Part shown: positions 15,399 through 25,000 of the stretch, piece by piece
Position numbering within the stretch: position 1 is the first letter of the stretch
Layout: each line of letters opens with the position of its first letter
Assembly: GCA_910577105.1 (NCBI GenBank)
Contig: CAJTMB010000033.1
Span: 1-29,828 of the forward strand
Direction: 5' to 3'
From: an uncultured Lachnospiraceae bacterium
Lineage (GTDB): Bacteria > Bacillota > Clostridia > Lachnospirales > Lachnospiraceae
Length of the DNA stretch: 29,828 nucleotides
Program-made: the position numbers and the translations under genes
The notes under the pieces: generated by a model
What the model was told of the DNA's origin: nothing
Databases searched by the model: none
What the model saw: the letters and a program-made list of their open reading frames with translations, nothing else

Positions 15399-16586
15399 TC
15401 AGTAACTGTTCAGAAACTGCTCATAATCCTCATAAGTTACATAGACGATATGTCCGGGCAGATTCAGCCCGACTTCCAACCCCATCGGCGTGTAAAACAA
15501 AACCAGAGTATCGTCACTCATAAGCATTTCCTGTAATTCCTGATTGGAATAACCGGTCAGCGCTTCATCTCCGTTTTCAAAAATTTCCCGCTGTCTGAAC
15601 TCCGTGACAAAATCATCATCCACGTTGAGCACTTCTGCATTTTTTATCAGATTTCCGGTTTCCAAATCAAAATTCATGCAATAGAAGTCAAATACACTAA
15701 ACGGGTCATTCTCCAATTCCAGATATATGCTCTCCTTAAAAACAACACTTAAGGTCTTTTCATCCATATAGGTGACATAGGATTCAATCTTACAGAAAAA
15801 AGTATCGTCCTCATTCCTCATAAGAGGTTTAAAGTCTTCTTTGAAGAAACTCATATAATAATTGTATTCATAGTATAACGCTGCATTTATAAATTCGAGG
15901 TGCGGAAAGTCCTTCGTTGCTATCTGGGGATATTCCACCTGCAGTAACACATTGGGAGAACCATTGGAAGTATAGGTTTCCAGGAAAAAATTTAATTCAT
16001 ACGACAAATCATCCCTCAGTGCATTATAGGGCCCCGTATAGTAAGTGTATGCATCATCCTGCCCTTCTTCATTCCAGTTTTCTTCCGTCACATCCGTAGT
16101 GAAATGGGAAAAACTCGGGGATGAAGCAGAACTTCCTTGCTCGTTTCCACCTGCCGTTTCATTTTCCTCTTCTGTTCCCGAAGTCCCCCCCTGCTGCCTT
16201 TCTCCGGAAACAATATTCTGATACCTGTCACGATTCTGTATGCTGGAAACGCCTATCAGAATCAGTGCCACAAGAGCCACAAGCACGAATCCAAGAATCA
16301 AGCATACCACAACCGCTGCCTTGTTTTTCTTCTTTCCGGCAGGTTGTGCCATGGGAACGGCCTGCATATAAGGTTGGTACGAACCCGGATATGGCTGACC
16401 CTGTCCGTACCGGGGCTGCCCAGCGCCAAAAGACCCTTGCGGCATCTGCTGTTGACCCATGCCGAAAGTTCCCTGCTGTGCCTGCGGCACATCACCCTGA
16501 TTTTGGTATCCGCAGCTGCTGCACACCCCATCCCTTGCAATAGCCCCGCATTTCGGACAAAAATCAAATCTGTTGTTATCTGCCAT
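15399..16586 (-). CDS. Zinc-ribbon, single-pass membrane protein with RsiV-like (DUF4163/DUF3298-type) extracytoplasmic domain
   Basis: 395 aa, function unknown. Residues 8-26 form a zinc ribbon (C10, C13, C22, C25). A Gln/Gly/Pro/Tyr-rich low-complexity linker covers about 31-84, then KKKNK and one transmembrane helix at about 90-113. After a Ser/Glu/Gly-rich stretch (about 125-160) comes an extracellular domain: 'NVLLQVEYPQIATKDFPHLEFINAALYY' near 205-230 resembles the DUF4163 half, and the C-terminal 'NQELQEMLMSDDTLVLFYTPMGLEVGL' resembles the DUF3298 half seen in RsiV-type anti-sigma factors and surface proteins. Here the sigma-binding part is replaced by a zinc ribbon, so an anti-sigma role is not supported. 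It lies 42 bases after cinA with an AGGGAGAGGG Shine-Dalgarno and probably ends the operon. Domain similarity is judged by eye. Confidence 0.75.
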   Translation of the reverse strand: MADNNRFDFCPKCGAIARDGVCSSCGYQNQGDVPQAQQGTFGMGQQQMPQGSFGAGQPRYGQGQPYPGSYQPYMQAVPMAQPAGKKKNKAAVVVCLILGFVLVALVALILIGVSSIQNRDRYQNIVSGERQQGGTSGTEEENETAGGNEQGSSASSPSFSHFTTDVTEENWNEEGQDDAYTYYTGPYNALRDDLSYELNFFLETYTSNGSPNVLLQVEYPQIATKDFPHLEFINAALYYEYNYYMSFFKEDFKPLMRNEDDTFFCKIESYVTYMDEKTLSVVFKESIYLELENDPFSVFDFYCMNFDLETGNLIKNAEVLNVDDDFVTEFRQREIFENGDEALTGYSNQELQEMLMSDDTLVLFYTPMGLEVGLNLPGHIVYVTYEDYEQFLNSY

Positions 16587-16628
16587 AACCCTCTCCCTCT
16601 CTTATGCTTTTTTCCTTGCTTTAGGCTC

Positions 16629-17867
16629 TTATTTGCCGATGATACATTTTCTGAGCAGTACCAACGCCGCCGACACAACACTTTCCCTTATTGTAAGCCG
16701 GCTGCCGATAAAGCGGTATTCTTCCACGCACACCTGTCCGTTCACATAACATCCTATATAAACAAGTCCTACCGGTTTTTCCTTCGTGCCGCCGTCAGGT
16801 CCTGCAATGCCGGTTATGGATACCGTAACATCCGCGCCTGCCGTCTTTGCGGCCCCCACAGCCATTTCCCATGCTGTTTCCCTGCTCACCGCGCCAAACC
16901 GCTCCAATGTTTCTTCCTTTACGCCAATCAGGTTCTGCTTTGCTTCATCGGCATATGTGACAAAACCTGCATGGAACACTTTTGACACTCCGGGTACATT
17001 TACCAGCCGGGAGGCAAGAAGCCCGCCGGTGCATGACTCCGCCGTAGCGATTGTCCAATTTTTTTCCGCCAGCAGTTCTGCCACTGCCGCTTCCAGTGTA
17101 ACCTCTTCTTCCATAGTATATATATGGCTGCCAAACCTCTTTTTCAGTTCTTCTGCCATAGGGGCAATCAAATCCTGTGCCTCTTTGCTGTTTTTTGCCC
17201 TTGCCGTTATCCTAAAATGCACCTCTCCCGTTTTGGCATACGGTGCAATGGTGGGATTGGACTGGTTTTCCATCAAATCCAAAACCATCGTTTCCGCCCT
17301 GCTTTCCCCGATGTCCACCACCTTGACAGTAACGGATTCTATCACATCGTCTTCCAGCGTACGCAGATACGGCATCACGCTGTCTGTGAACATAGGCTTT
17401 AATTCACCGGGCGGCCCCGGCAGGAGAATCGCATATTTTCCGTTTTCTTCCATAATTATGCCGGGCGCCGTGCCGTTTTTGTTGGGTATGGCTTTTGCCC
17501 CTTCGGGAACGAGAGCCTGTTTCCAGTTATTTTCCGTGGGCGTAATCCCCCGTTGTGCAAAATATGCCTCTATATGCCGGCGTGATTTTTCATCTTCCAC
17601 AAGCCGGCGTCCGAACGCTTCCGCTGCCACATCTTTCGTCAAATCATCTCCCGTCGGTCCCAGACCGCCGGACAAAAGTACAATATCCGCACGTTTCACC
17701 GCTGTTTTAATCGTCTGTAACAGCCTTTCGCGGTTGTCACCCACCACAATCTGAAAATAGGATGAAAGCCCCAGCGCCGCGCATTTTTCCGCCAGAAACG
17801 CTGCATTGGTATTCACAATGTTTCCCAATAGCAGTTCCGTCCCTACACAGATAATTTCAACAGTCAT
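16629..17867 (-). CDS. cinA: CinA family protein: MoCF-like nucleotide pyrophosphatase plus nicotinamide-nucleotide amidohydrolase
   Basis: 412 aa with the classical two-domain layout. The N-terminal molybdopterin-binding-like domain (about 1-170) has GTELLLGNIVNTNA and SGGLGPTGDDLT; in characterised CinA proteins it hydrolyses ADP-ribose-type pyrophosphates. The C-terminal PncC domain (about 250-412) has TAESCTGGLLASRL and SITGIAGPDGGT, the nicotinamide mononucleotide deamidase signature. The enzyme salvages pyridine nucleotides; competence-related naming comes from Streptococcus and Bacillus. ATG 17867 is chosen since GGAGG lies seven bases upstream, while the first ATG (17873) is only one base from it. 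It sits 20 bases after pgsA. The usual cinA-recA adjacency is interrupted here by the zinc-ribbon gene. Confidence 0.93.
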   Translation of the reverse strand: MTVEIICVGTELLLGNIVNTNAAFLAEKCAALGLSSYFQIVVGDNRERLLQTIKTAVKRADIVLLSGGLGPTGDDLTKDVAAEAFGRRLVEDEKSRRHIEAYFAQRGITPTENNWKQALVPEGAKAIPNKNGTAPGIIMEENGKYAILLPGPPGELKPMFTDSVMPYLRTLEDDVIESVTVKVVDIGESRAETMVLDLMENQSNPTIAPYAKTGEVHFRITARAKNSKEAQDLIAPMAEELKKRFGSHIYTMEEEVTLEAAVAELLAEKNWTIATAESCTGGLLASRLVNVPGVSKVFHAGFVTYADEAKQNLIGVKEETLERFGAVSRETAWEMAVGAAKTAGADVTVSITGIAGPDGGTKEKPVGLVYIGCYVNGQVCVEEYRFIGSRLTIRESVVSAALVLLRKCIIGK

Positions 17868-17887
17868 AACCATACCTCCATAGGCAC

Positions 17888-18484
17888 TTATTTGGTTTCC
17901 GCCATAACCTCTTTATTTTTCCATACATAGTCAATCAGGGAAACCAAGGTAAGTAACAGGGCAATCCACATTACAATATCCGTAAACAGCTGATACTCTG
18001 CACGAATGCCGTTTGGAATCCCGTTGTTGTCCGCAATCATCAGACAGACCATCACCATCTGGAATGTCGTCTTAAACTTGCCCCAGTAACCGGCTGCAAT
18101 TACAATGCCTTTGTCGGAGGCCACCAGCCTGAAACCGCTGATGATAAACTCCCTGCTGATAATCAGGATGACAACCCATGCCGGAATCCTGCCCATCTCC
18201 ACCAGACAAACCATAGAGGCACAGACAAGAAGCTTATCGGCAAGCGGGTCCATAAACTTTCCGAAATTGGTTACCAGATTATATTTCCTTGCTATTTTTC
18301 CGTCTATCAAGTCCGTCAGGCTTGCAATAATAAAAATCGCCAGTGCGATATAATCCACATATTCCATGACACCGCCAAAAACAGCAGTAAACCATCCCCA
18401 TTCGTGAAATCCGCCCAACAGCAGTATCACAAAGGGAACGATAAGGACCATTCGGAAAATTGTCAGTTTATTCGGTAAATTCAT
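17888..18484 (-). CDS. pgsA: CDP-diacylglycerol-glycerol-3-phosphate 3-phosphatidyltransferase
   Basis: Integral membrane enzyme of phosphatidylglycerol synthesis. 198 aa with about five membrane helices. The CDP-alcohol phosphotransferase motif D-x2-D-G-x2-A-R-x8-G-x3-D-x3-D is complete in TDLIDGKIARKY through GKFMDPLADK (about residues 57-83). The start codon lies inside the end of rimO (17-base overlap), with AGGAGA eight bases upstream, so the two are translationally coupled. The position between rimO and cinA is typical for Clostridia. Confidence 0.95.
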   Translation of the reverse strand: MNLPNKLTIFRMVLIVPFVILLLGGFHEWGWFTAVFGGVMEYVDYIALAIFIIASLTDLIDGKIARKYNLVTNFGKFMDPLADKLLVCASMVCLVEMGRIPAWVVILIISREFIISGFRLVASDKGIVIAAGYWGKFKTTFQMVMVCLMIADNNGIPNGIRAEYQLFTDIVMWIALLLTLVSLIDYVWKNKEVMAETK

Positions 18485-19805
18485 GATATATCTCTCCTAT
18501 CAAATCGTATTCATTGGAACCGGTTACCAGTACCTTTACAAAATCACCAGTCATAAGGTTCGCCGTTGTATTGATAAACAGATAGCCGTCCACTCCCGGC
18601 GCATCCCGGTAAGTTCTTGCTACATAGGCGTCCTCATCGGGCATCTTGCCTTCCACCATCACGGTAAGCACCCTTCCGACCATATCCCCGGCCTTTTCAA
18701 AGGCAATCTCCTGCTGCAGTTCCATGAGTTCTTCCCTGCGGCTTTCTTTTACCTCTTCTTCTACCTGCCCTTCCATGACGGCCGCCGGAGTATCCTCTTC
18801 CTGTGAATAAGTAAAAACCCCGAGACGCTCAAATTCCATCTCCTCCACAAAACAAAGCAGTTTTTCATGGTCATTTTCGGTCTCCCCCGGGAAACCGGTA
18901 ATCAAGGTGGTTCGCAGACAGATATCCGGTATCTCCTGCCTGAGATGTTGAACTACCTCCCTGAGATGTTTTTCGGCAGTACGCCTCCCCATGCGTTTCA
19001 AAATCTCATCGGAAGAATGCTGGATGGGAATGTCAAGATAATTACATATTTTATCCTCTGATTTTATTGTCTCTATCAGTTCGTCATCTATTTCTTCCGG
19101 ATAGCAGTATAAAATCCGAATCCAGTAAATCCCCTCTATCGCTGCAAGTTTCCTGAGAAGCAGCGGTAAGCTTTTCCTGCCATATAAATCCTTCCCGTAA
19201 AGGGTTGTTTCCTGTGCTACCAGAATCAGTTCCCTGACACCGCCTTCCGCCAGTTCCCCGGCTTCTTTTATCAGGCTTTCCATGGGAATGGAGCGGTACT
19301 TTCCCCTGACTTTGGGAATGATACAATACGTACAGTGTTTGTCACAGCCTTCCGCTATTTTGAGGTACGCATAATGTCCGCCGGTGGTAACTACCCGCTT
19401 TCTGCCGTATACCGGCGTGACGCTTAAGTCCCTGTAATGGTTCCTTCCTCTCCCTGCAAGCACTTCTTCTACGGCATCCGCCACCGCATCGATTGCCATG
19501 GTCCCAAGGATGGCGTCCACCTGGGGTATTTCTTTCTGGATTTCTTCCCTGTAGCGTTCGGCAAGACAGCCTGCCGCAAGCAAAGCCTTAAGATGTCCGC
19601 CCTTTTTAAGTTCCGCCATCTCAAGCAACGTATTGATACTTTCTTCCTTTGCATCATTAATAAAGCAGCAGGTGTTTACCACTACGATATCCGCCTGCTC
19701 TTCGTCATCCGTAAATTCATATCCTCTTTCCAAAAGCTGCCCCAGCATAACCTCTGTATCCACCAGATTCTTGTCGCAGCCCAGGGAAACAAACATAATC
19801 TTCAT
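18468..19805 (-). CDS. rimO: Ribosomal protein S12 methylthiotransferase RimO
   Basis: Radical-SAM enzyme that adds a methylthio group to an aspartate of ribosomal protein uS12. 445 aa, normal for the family. The N-terminal MTTase domain carries its cluster cysteines C10 (SLGCDKN), C46 (VNTCCF) and C80 (AAGCLAE); the radical-SAM cluster is C154, C158 and C161 (EGCDKHCTYC). A TRAM domain closes the protein (about 375-445). SLGCDKNLVDTE is the RimO rather than the MiaB version of the N-terminal motif. It starts 11 bases after rpoZ and overlaps pgsA. Confidence 0.95.
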   Translation of the reverse strand: MKIMFVSLGCDKNLVDTEVMLGQLLERGYEFTDDEEQADIVVVNTCCFINDAKEESINTLLEMAELKKGGHLKALLAAGCLAERYREEIQKEIPQVDAILGTMAIDAVADAVEEVLAGRGRNHYRDLSVTPVYGRKRVVTTGGHYAYLKIAEGCDKHCTYCIIPKVRGKYRSIPMESLIKEAGELAEGGVRELILVAQETTLYGKDLYGRKSLPLLLRKLAAIEGIYWIRILYCYPEEIDDELIETIKSEDKICNYLDIPIQHSSDEILKRMGRRTAEKHLREVVQHLRQEIPDICLRTTLITGFPGETENDHEKLLCFVEEMEFERLGVFTYSQEEDTPAAVMEGQVEEEVKESRREELMELQQEIAFEKAGDMVGRVLTVMVEGKMPDEDAYVARTYRDAPGVDGYLFINTTANLMTGDFVKVLVTGSNEYDLIGEIYHEFTE

Positions 19806-19816
19806 AAAATTGTACC

Positions 19817-20059
19817 TTATGCCTGCTCTTCTTCATCATTAAAGATTTTAATTTTGCCCTCATTCAATTCTTCCACTGCAATGGAAAGGGGCTTTTTGCC
19901 TGCCTCATCTACTAACGGCTCGTCACCTGCAATAATCTGCCTTGCCCTCTTGGAAGTTGCCATAACGATGGAATACCTGCTGCTTACCACAGGCTCCTCT
20001 CCCGGCTCCACGTCCGCATTCACCACTTTCATCAAATCGGTATAAGATGGATGTAACAT
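19817..20059 (-). CDS. rpoZ: DNA-directed RNA polymerase subunit omega
   Basis: An 80-aa protein that helps assemble and stabilise RNA polymerase through the beta-prime subunit. The family signature SSRYSIVMATSKRARQI is at about residues 26-42, followed by the PLSIAVEELNEGKI segment. The gene begins one base after the gmk stop, and gmk-rpoZ is one of the most conserved pairs in Firmicutes. The C-terminus is short and acidic, as in clostridial omega subunits. Confidence 0.93.
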   Translation of the reverse strand: MLHPSYTDLMKVVNADVEPGEEPVVSSRYSIVMATSKRARQIIAGDEPLVDEAGKKPLSIAVEELNEGKIKIFNDEEEQA

Positions 20060-20060
20060 A

Positions 20061-20690
20061 CTATTCTCCTTTCGCCAGAACCTTCAGTCCTGCCCTGATA
20101 CTATTGATAAATTCTTCATTTCTGACGGGTTTTCTTTTCGCCGCCCGCACAATGCCATGAATCTCCTCCACACAGCGTTTTAAATCATCGTTGACAACTA
20201 TATATTCATAATCCTCAACGCCTTCTGCTTCCAAAACAGCCGTGTTCAAACGCTTCATAACGGACTCTTCCGTTTCTGTGCCCCTTCCCCTGAGCCTTCT
20301 TGCCAGTTCGGCTGCATCGGGAGGCGTCACAAACAGGGACAGCATATCGGGAAACATCTTCTTTACCTTGCGCATGCCCTGTATCTCTATTTCCAGAATC
20401 ACATCCATACCGGCATTCAGCTTTGTTTCCACATAATCCCTCGGCGTTCCGTAATAATTGCCGCAATATTCAGCATACTCTATTAATCCGTTTTGTGCAA
20501 TCTTTTCTTCAAATTTTTCCCTGGTAGAAAAAAAATATTCCCTGCCATCCTGTTCCCCCTGTCTGGGAGCCCTGGTCGTCATGGATATGGACAATGCATA
20601 ATTATCGTAAGTTTTCATCAACTCTTTCATGAGCGTTCCTTTGCCCGCCCCGGAAAAACCGGACAACACAATCAAAATCCCTCTACTCAT
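20061..20690 (-). CDS. gmk: Guanylate kinase
   Basis: Phosphorylates GMP to GDP, feeding GTP and (p)ppGpp pools. 209 aa. The P-loop GFSGAGKGT is at residues 11-19; the GMP-binding segment follows as TTRAPRQGEQDGREYFF (about 38-54), and the lid region contains RLRGRGTETEE (about 132-142). The start overlaps the end of remA by eight bases. Sandwiched between remA and rpoZ as in most Firmicutes. Confidence 0.97.
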   Translation of the reverse strand: MSRGILIVLSGFSGAGKGTLMKELMKTYDNYALSISMTTRAPRQGEQDGREYFFSTREKFEEKIAQNGLIEYAEYCGNYYGTPRDYVETKLNAGMDVILEIEIQGMRKVKKMFPDMLSLFVTPPDAAELARRLRGRGTETEESVMKRLNTAVLEAEGVEDYEYIVVNDDLKRCVEEIHGIVRAAKRKPVRNEEFINSIRAGLKVLAKGE

Positions 20691-20979
20691 CCTCTTCCCT
20701 GCCTTCCTCCAAATTACAGCCGTCAGCTTTTACTCCCTCGGGAATGGCATGAGCCCTTCCCGCTATCGTTTCAGGCAGCAAGGCTGACAAGACAAGCTGC
20801 CCGTTTTCCATTACCAGCACTGCTTTTGTCCTGCGCCCCTGTGCGGCATCCACCACCATGCCGTTTTCCTTTGCCTTTTGCACCATACGCTTTACCGGCG
20901 CGGAATCGGGACTGACAATGGCAATGAGTTTGCCGGTGTTTACTATATTTCCAAACCCGATGTGAATCAAACCGTCCAT
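20683..20979 (-). CDS. remA: RemA-family DNA-binding regulator (DUF370)
   Basis: 98 aa. The conserved N-terminal HIGFGNIVNTGKLIAIVSPDSAPVKRM pattern (about residues 6-32) and QGRRTKAVLVMENGQLVLSAL (about 47-67) define the RemA/YlzA family, which in Bacillus forms DNA-wrapping rings and activates biofilm matrix genes. The last 20 residues (acidic, ending EEDE) go beyond the usual core. It sits 22 bases after yicC and overlaps gmk, the standard order. Its targets here are unknown. Confidence 0.9.
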   Translation of the reverse strand: MDGLIHIGFGNIVNTGKLIAIVSPDSAPVKRMVQKAKENGMVVDAAQGRRTKAVLVMENGQLVLSALLPETIAGRAHAIPEGVKADGCNLEEGREEDE

Positions 20980-21001
20980 CTATACACCCACACCTTTCAC
21001 A

Positions 21002-21880
21002 CTACTCTATATTTTGAATCTGCTCACGCACCTTTTCAATTTCCGTCTTTAATTCTATGGCACGGTCCGAAATTTCCATGTCTGTCGTCTTGCTCAGAAT
21101 CGTGTTGGCCTCCCGGTTCATCTCCTGTGCAATGAAATCCAGTTTTCTTCCGATGCCGCCTCCATCTGCCAGAGCCTTTTTTGTCGCCTCAATATGGCTC
21201 TTCAGCCTGACCAGTTCCTCATCCACACAGACCTTGTCCGCAAAAATGGTAACTTCCATCAAAATTCTGTTCTCATCCATCTGGGCATCCTGCAGCAAAT
21301 CTTTTACTTTATCGTATAGTTTTTGCTTGTACTCCGCAATAATCCTGGGAGAACGCTCCGTGATAAATGCCACATGGGATAACATGGCATCCAGCTTTTC
21401 CAGCAAATCCGCTTTCAGGTTTTCCCCTTCCGCAATACGGGCCTGCACAAAAGCTTCCGCTGCCTGCTTCAATGCCTCCTTTAATGCTTTCCAGAGTTCC
21501 TCCGCATCCTCTTCCTGCTCTTCCATGGTAAAGACTTCAGGATACCTCGACAAAGCGGACACCCGGATATCATCCTCCAGTCCGAAATCTTCTGCCATCT
21601 GTTTCAGGTATGCGCGATATTTTGCAGCGATTTCTTTGTTGTACTTTACACAGCCTGACACTTCCGAAAAATCCTCATAGGAAATGTAAAGGTCCGCCTT
21701 CCCCCGCTGCATATAGTTTTTCAGTTCACTGCGTATGGCTGATTCAAAATAATTGAGTTTCTTTGGCATTTTGATGTTGACGTCCAGATACCTATGGTTT
21801 ACGGACTTAATCTCCACCGTAAATTTCCGGCTGCCTTCCATCAGTTCACACCTGCCAAATCCGGTCATGCTTTTAATCAT
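21002..21880 (-). CDS. yicC: YicC/YloC family endoribonuclease
   Basis: 292 aa from this start. The N-terminus IKSMTGFGRCE, then TVEIKSVNHRYLDVNIKMPK, and the C-terminal DFIAQEMNREANTILSKT are the most conserved blocks of the YicC family; members are reported to be RNA-cleaving enzymes. The frame is open upstream to 22027, but the ATG at 21880 has GAGGG eight bases upstream and begins with the family-typical motif, so the extension is rejected. First gene of the operon that continues through remA, gmk, rpoZ, rimO, pgsA and cinA. Confidence 0.93.
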   Translation of the reverse strand: MIKSMTGFGRCELMEGSRKFTVEIKSVNHRYLDVNIKMPKKLNYFESAIRSELKNYMQRGKADLYISYEDFSEVSGCVKYNKEIAAKYRAYLKQMAEDFGLEDDIRVSALSRYPEVFTMEEQEEDAEELWKALKEALKQAAEAFVQARIAEGENLKADLLEKLDAMLSHVAFITERSPRIIAEYKQKLYDKVKDLLQDAQMDENRILMEVTIFADKVCVDEELVRLKSHIEATKKALADGGGIGRKLDFIAQEMNREANTILSKTTDMEISDRAIELKTEIEKVREQIQNIE

Positions 21881-21938
21881 TTGTGTACCCTCTTCCCGAC
21901 GCAGCCTTACCCCGTTTTTCCCGCTGCATACTGTTTTT

Positions 21939-21967
21939 ATTATAGTAGAAAGAAAGAGGAGAGTCAA
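21939..21967 (-). promoter_or_regulatory. Sigma-A promoter of the yicC-remA-gmk-rpoZ operon
   Basis: On the reverse strand TTGACT (21967-21962), an exact 17-base spacer and a perfect TATAAT (21944-21939). Start predicted near 21932, about 50 nt before the yicC ATG. The -35 hexamer lies inside the hairpin described at 21958-21989. Confidence 0.75.
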
Positions 21968-21989
21968 GCAGCAGACTGCCTGATTCTCC
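21958..21989 (-). terminator. Probable terminator hairpin after the giant pilin gene, overlapping the yicC promoter
   Basis: An inverted repeat pairs GGAGA, TCA and GCAG with CTGC, TGA and TCTCC around a four-base loop, interrupted by one wobble and one mismatch. On the reverse strand it is followed by a pyrimidine run (TCTTTCTTTCT) instead of a clean U-tract, so termination may be partial. It is 50 bases past the stop of the 2575-codon gene. Confidence 0.5.
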
Positions 21990-22038
21990 CCAGTTGTCCT
22001 TCCTTTTGGGTATGTGTCCGTTTTCAACCTGACAGCCT

Positions 22039-25000
22039 TTACATATCAGGTCGTTTATCTCCCCCGGATGTAACGTTTTCCTCCGGCATATTGTCTCCTC
22101 CCGAGACACTGACGTTTTCTGATAAACTGTCGTTTCCTGAAACACTGACATTTCCCGATTCTTTGTCACCGCCCGAGACGCTGTCACCATCTGAAACACT
22201 GTCACCATCTGAGACGCTGTCACCGCCCGAAACGCTGTTTCCACCCGAAACATCTTCCATCTCTGCGTCACCGTCAGATACGCTCCGCCCGGAGAAGGAA
22301 GCCGCTGCCGCAGGTGAAGGCAATAAAGTGATGGTCTGCGCCTGCACCACCCTGTCTGTGTCCCCGGTACTGGCAATCAGACTGCCGTCATACAGCACCA
22401 AATCATGACCCAGTGTTTTCAGTACCACCTTATATGTGGTTTCTGTTGCCGGCAACTGGCTTTCCTTCATGTTCACGGTAATCTGGGCCGGCAATGCGTT
22501 GCCGCCAAAGGAAATCTTCGTATGGAAGAATGCCTGACTTCCCGACTCATCCGCCAGAATATCGGCATCCGACATCGTATCCTCATACAGCCACAGTTCC
22601 ATACCGGATGTCAGGTAGAAATCCCCGGACTTCGTACTGAAAGTAAAATGAGGTACCCTGAGGTTTGCACTTGCCGAATTTGGATTAGCCGGATAAAACT
22701 GGAATTTTTCTCCTTCCGGTACGCTTTGCGGCACATACTCATATTTTTCCGTTCTCTGCAGGGCTTGTGAAAGGGTCAGCCCGCCAAGGTAAGGTGAACC
22801 CGACTGCCAGCCGGTATGATTATTGATGATATTATTGGTGAAATAAACTCCGCCGTACCAATCCGTGCAATCCTTATATGCACTGTATACATCCAGAATA
22901 AATCCACTTCCGTCCACATATCCCACCAAATCCCCTTTTGGAGAGGTTCCTGCCGTCACATGGCCCAAATGGTAATTGTTCACAAAATATCCTGCCTTGA
23001 AACGGCCGCAGAGTCCGCCGTTACTTGCAAATATGTTGGAAACGTTCCCGACATTGATACAATTAATCACGCCGCCTGTTGGCGAACCTAACAAGCCAAA
23101 GATTCCTCCGTTTGTCCCATTTTGATTATCCCCCGGCGCACCGGTAATATTTCCGTAATTGACGCAGTTTGCAACCACATAACGTACATTGCCGGTCTGG
23201 GGAATGGCCCCGGCAATACCGCCCACATAATCATTACCGTTTAATATGCTTCCATGGTTTTCACAGTAGGATATCTCCAGATTGGCAATGGAATATGCAT
23301 TGAGATTACGTTTTATTCCCACGATGCCGCCCAGGTAATTATTGGTGTTTTCCGCTTTAGCCACGATATTTGCATAATTGATGCAGTCCGTGATTACGCA
23401 GTCCTTATTGCTATCCCTGTTCTGGTCCCACCCCAGAATGCCTCCCACATAGTCTGCATTGCCAAGCAGTTCAATTTCTCCGGCTCCTGCATCCGTTTCG
23501 GAACCGTTTACACAGCCTATAATAAAATACTTATTGACCTGCTCTCCCACTCCGCCAACAATGCCGCCGCTATAGGATGCTCCGTAGATTTTTCCGAGGT
23601 TGGTGCAGTCTTTTATGGTGCCTGCGCCATATCCTGCAATTCCTCCCAAATACTCGTCAATCTCATGATTGGAATCCGGATTTGCAATCTGTCCTCTGTT
23701 AACGCAGGCTTCTATCCGAAACTCCTCCATATAATTGCCGCGAAAATACCCTGCAATGCCTCCTGCCTGATATTTCCTTGCAGCAGACTCTCCTGCCCCT
23801 TCCACTGCCACATTTCCTTCGTTTTCACAGCCATAAAGAATACAGTGGTTAGCGGATACACGTCCTGCAATACCACCAATTGACTGGCAGAGAGAACCGT
23901 TGCCTTTTGCAATTTCCCCTTCATTCTTACAGTAATAGGCTTCACTCGGTCCATAGATATATCCCACAATGCCGCCTAACCCGTTTTCAGTTCCTTCCCC
24001 GCATAGGCTGCCATAATTGATGCAGCCTAAAAGAGAATCTGCTTCACGGCCGTATTTCATCCTCTGCGACTGGCCGGCAATACCTCCCAAGTAGTTTACT
24101 TCTCCCGGACACACTATATCCACATAATTCGCGCAGGATATCATTTCCCCCGAAGCAGCCACCCTTCCGGCAATACCTCCCAGACTGGTAACCTTGGCAA
24201 TTTCTTCTCCGACAGAGCCGTGGTTCTCTGTATGATACATGTATAGCCTGCCGGTGGCATCCGCATACCCAATCACGCCTCCTATACATTCAGCAACAGT
24301 CGTGCCATTGCCACGGATATCACCGTAATTATCACAGGAAAGGCTTTCATCGTTTTCATCCCCGATGGTTGTGGGGGCTTTATCATATCCTATCAGTCCA
24401 CCCACATAGTTTGCCGTTCCCTCCATAAGGATATCCCCGTAATTATGGCAGCCAAGCATCACTTTTTCGCTGTCCGTCCTTGCGATGCCGGAATAGCCGA
24501 TAAGCCCGCCTGCCTGAGAAGGATTTTGCAGGAAGATATCACCGCTGCCATCCTCACCTTCCACGCCGTTTTTACTGTTTTCAAGGTGGAGGGAAAGTCC
24601 GCTGTGGTACCCTACAAGGCCGCCCACATAATTTACACCATGATAAATCTGTCCGTGCTGCGTGCAGTCCTTCAAAATCCCCTGTGCTTTTATGGAAGAA
24701 TTGATGTACCCTATCAGGCCGCCCACACTGTTCGTACTTGGTGCCCCTTTTCCTATCAATCCGTAAAAATCGCTTCCATATATGGAGAAGTCTGTATTTG
24801 CCGCTACCCCCACAATGCCGCCTACCCTGTCCATAACTCCTTCAGCATCTATATTTCCGTATGAGTGACAGTAAGTTGCTTCCTGTGCATCTTCACCAAC
24901 CACGAGGTTTGTACGCGCACATCCCACAATCCCTCCTGCTTCCGACATTTTCCCTGCAGCATAAAAATCTGCATAGTTGTCGCAGTTTACCAATTTCATC

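Noticed and set aside
21794..22408. Plus-strand frame with repeated PETLS motifs near the 3' end of the giant gene
   Set aside because: It is the mirror image of the 18-bp repeat that encodes the SVSDGD tail; it has no ribosome-binding site and overlaps yicC in antisense.
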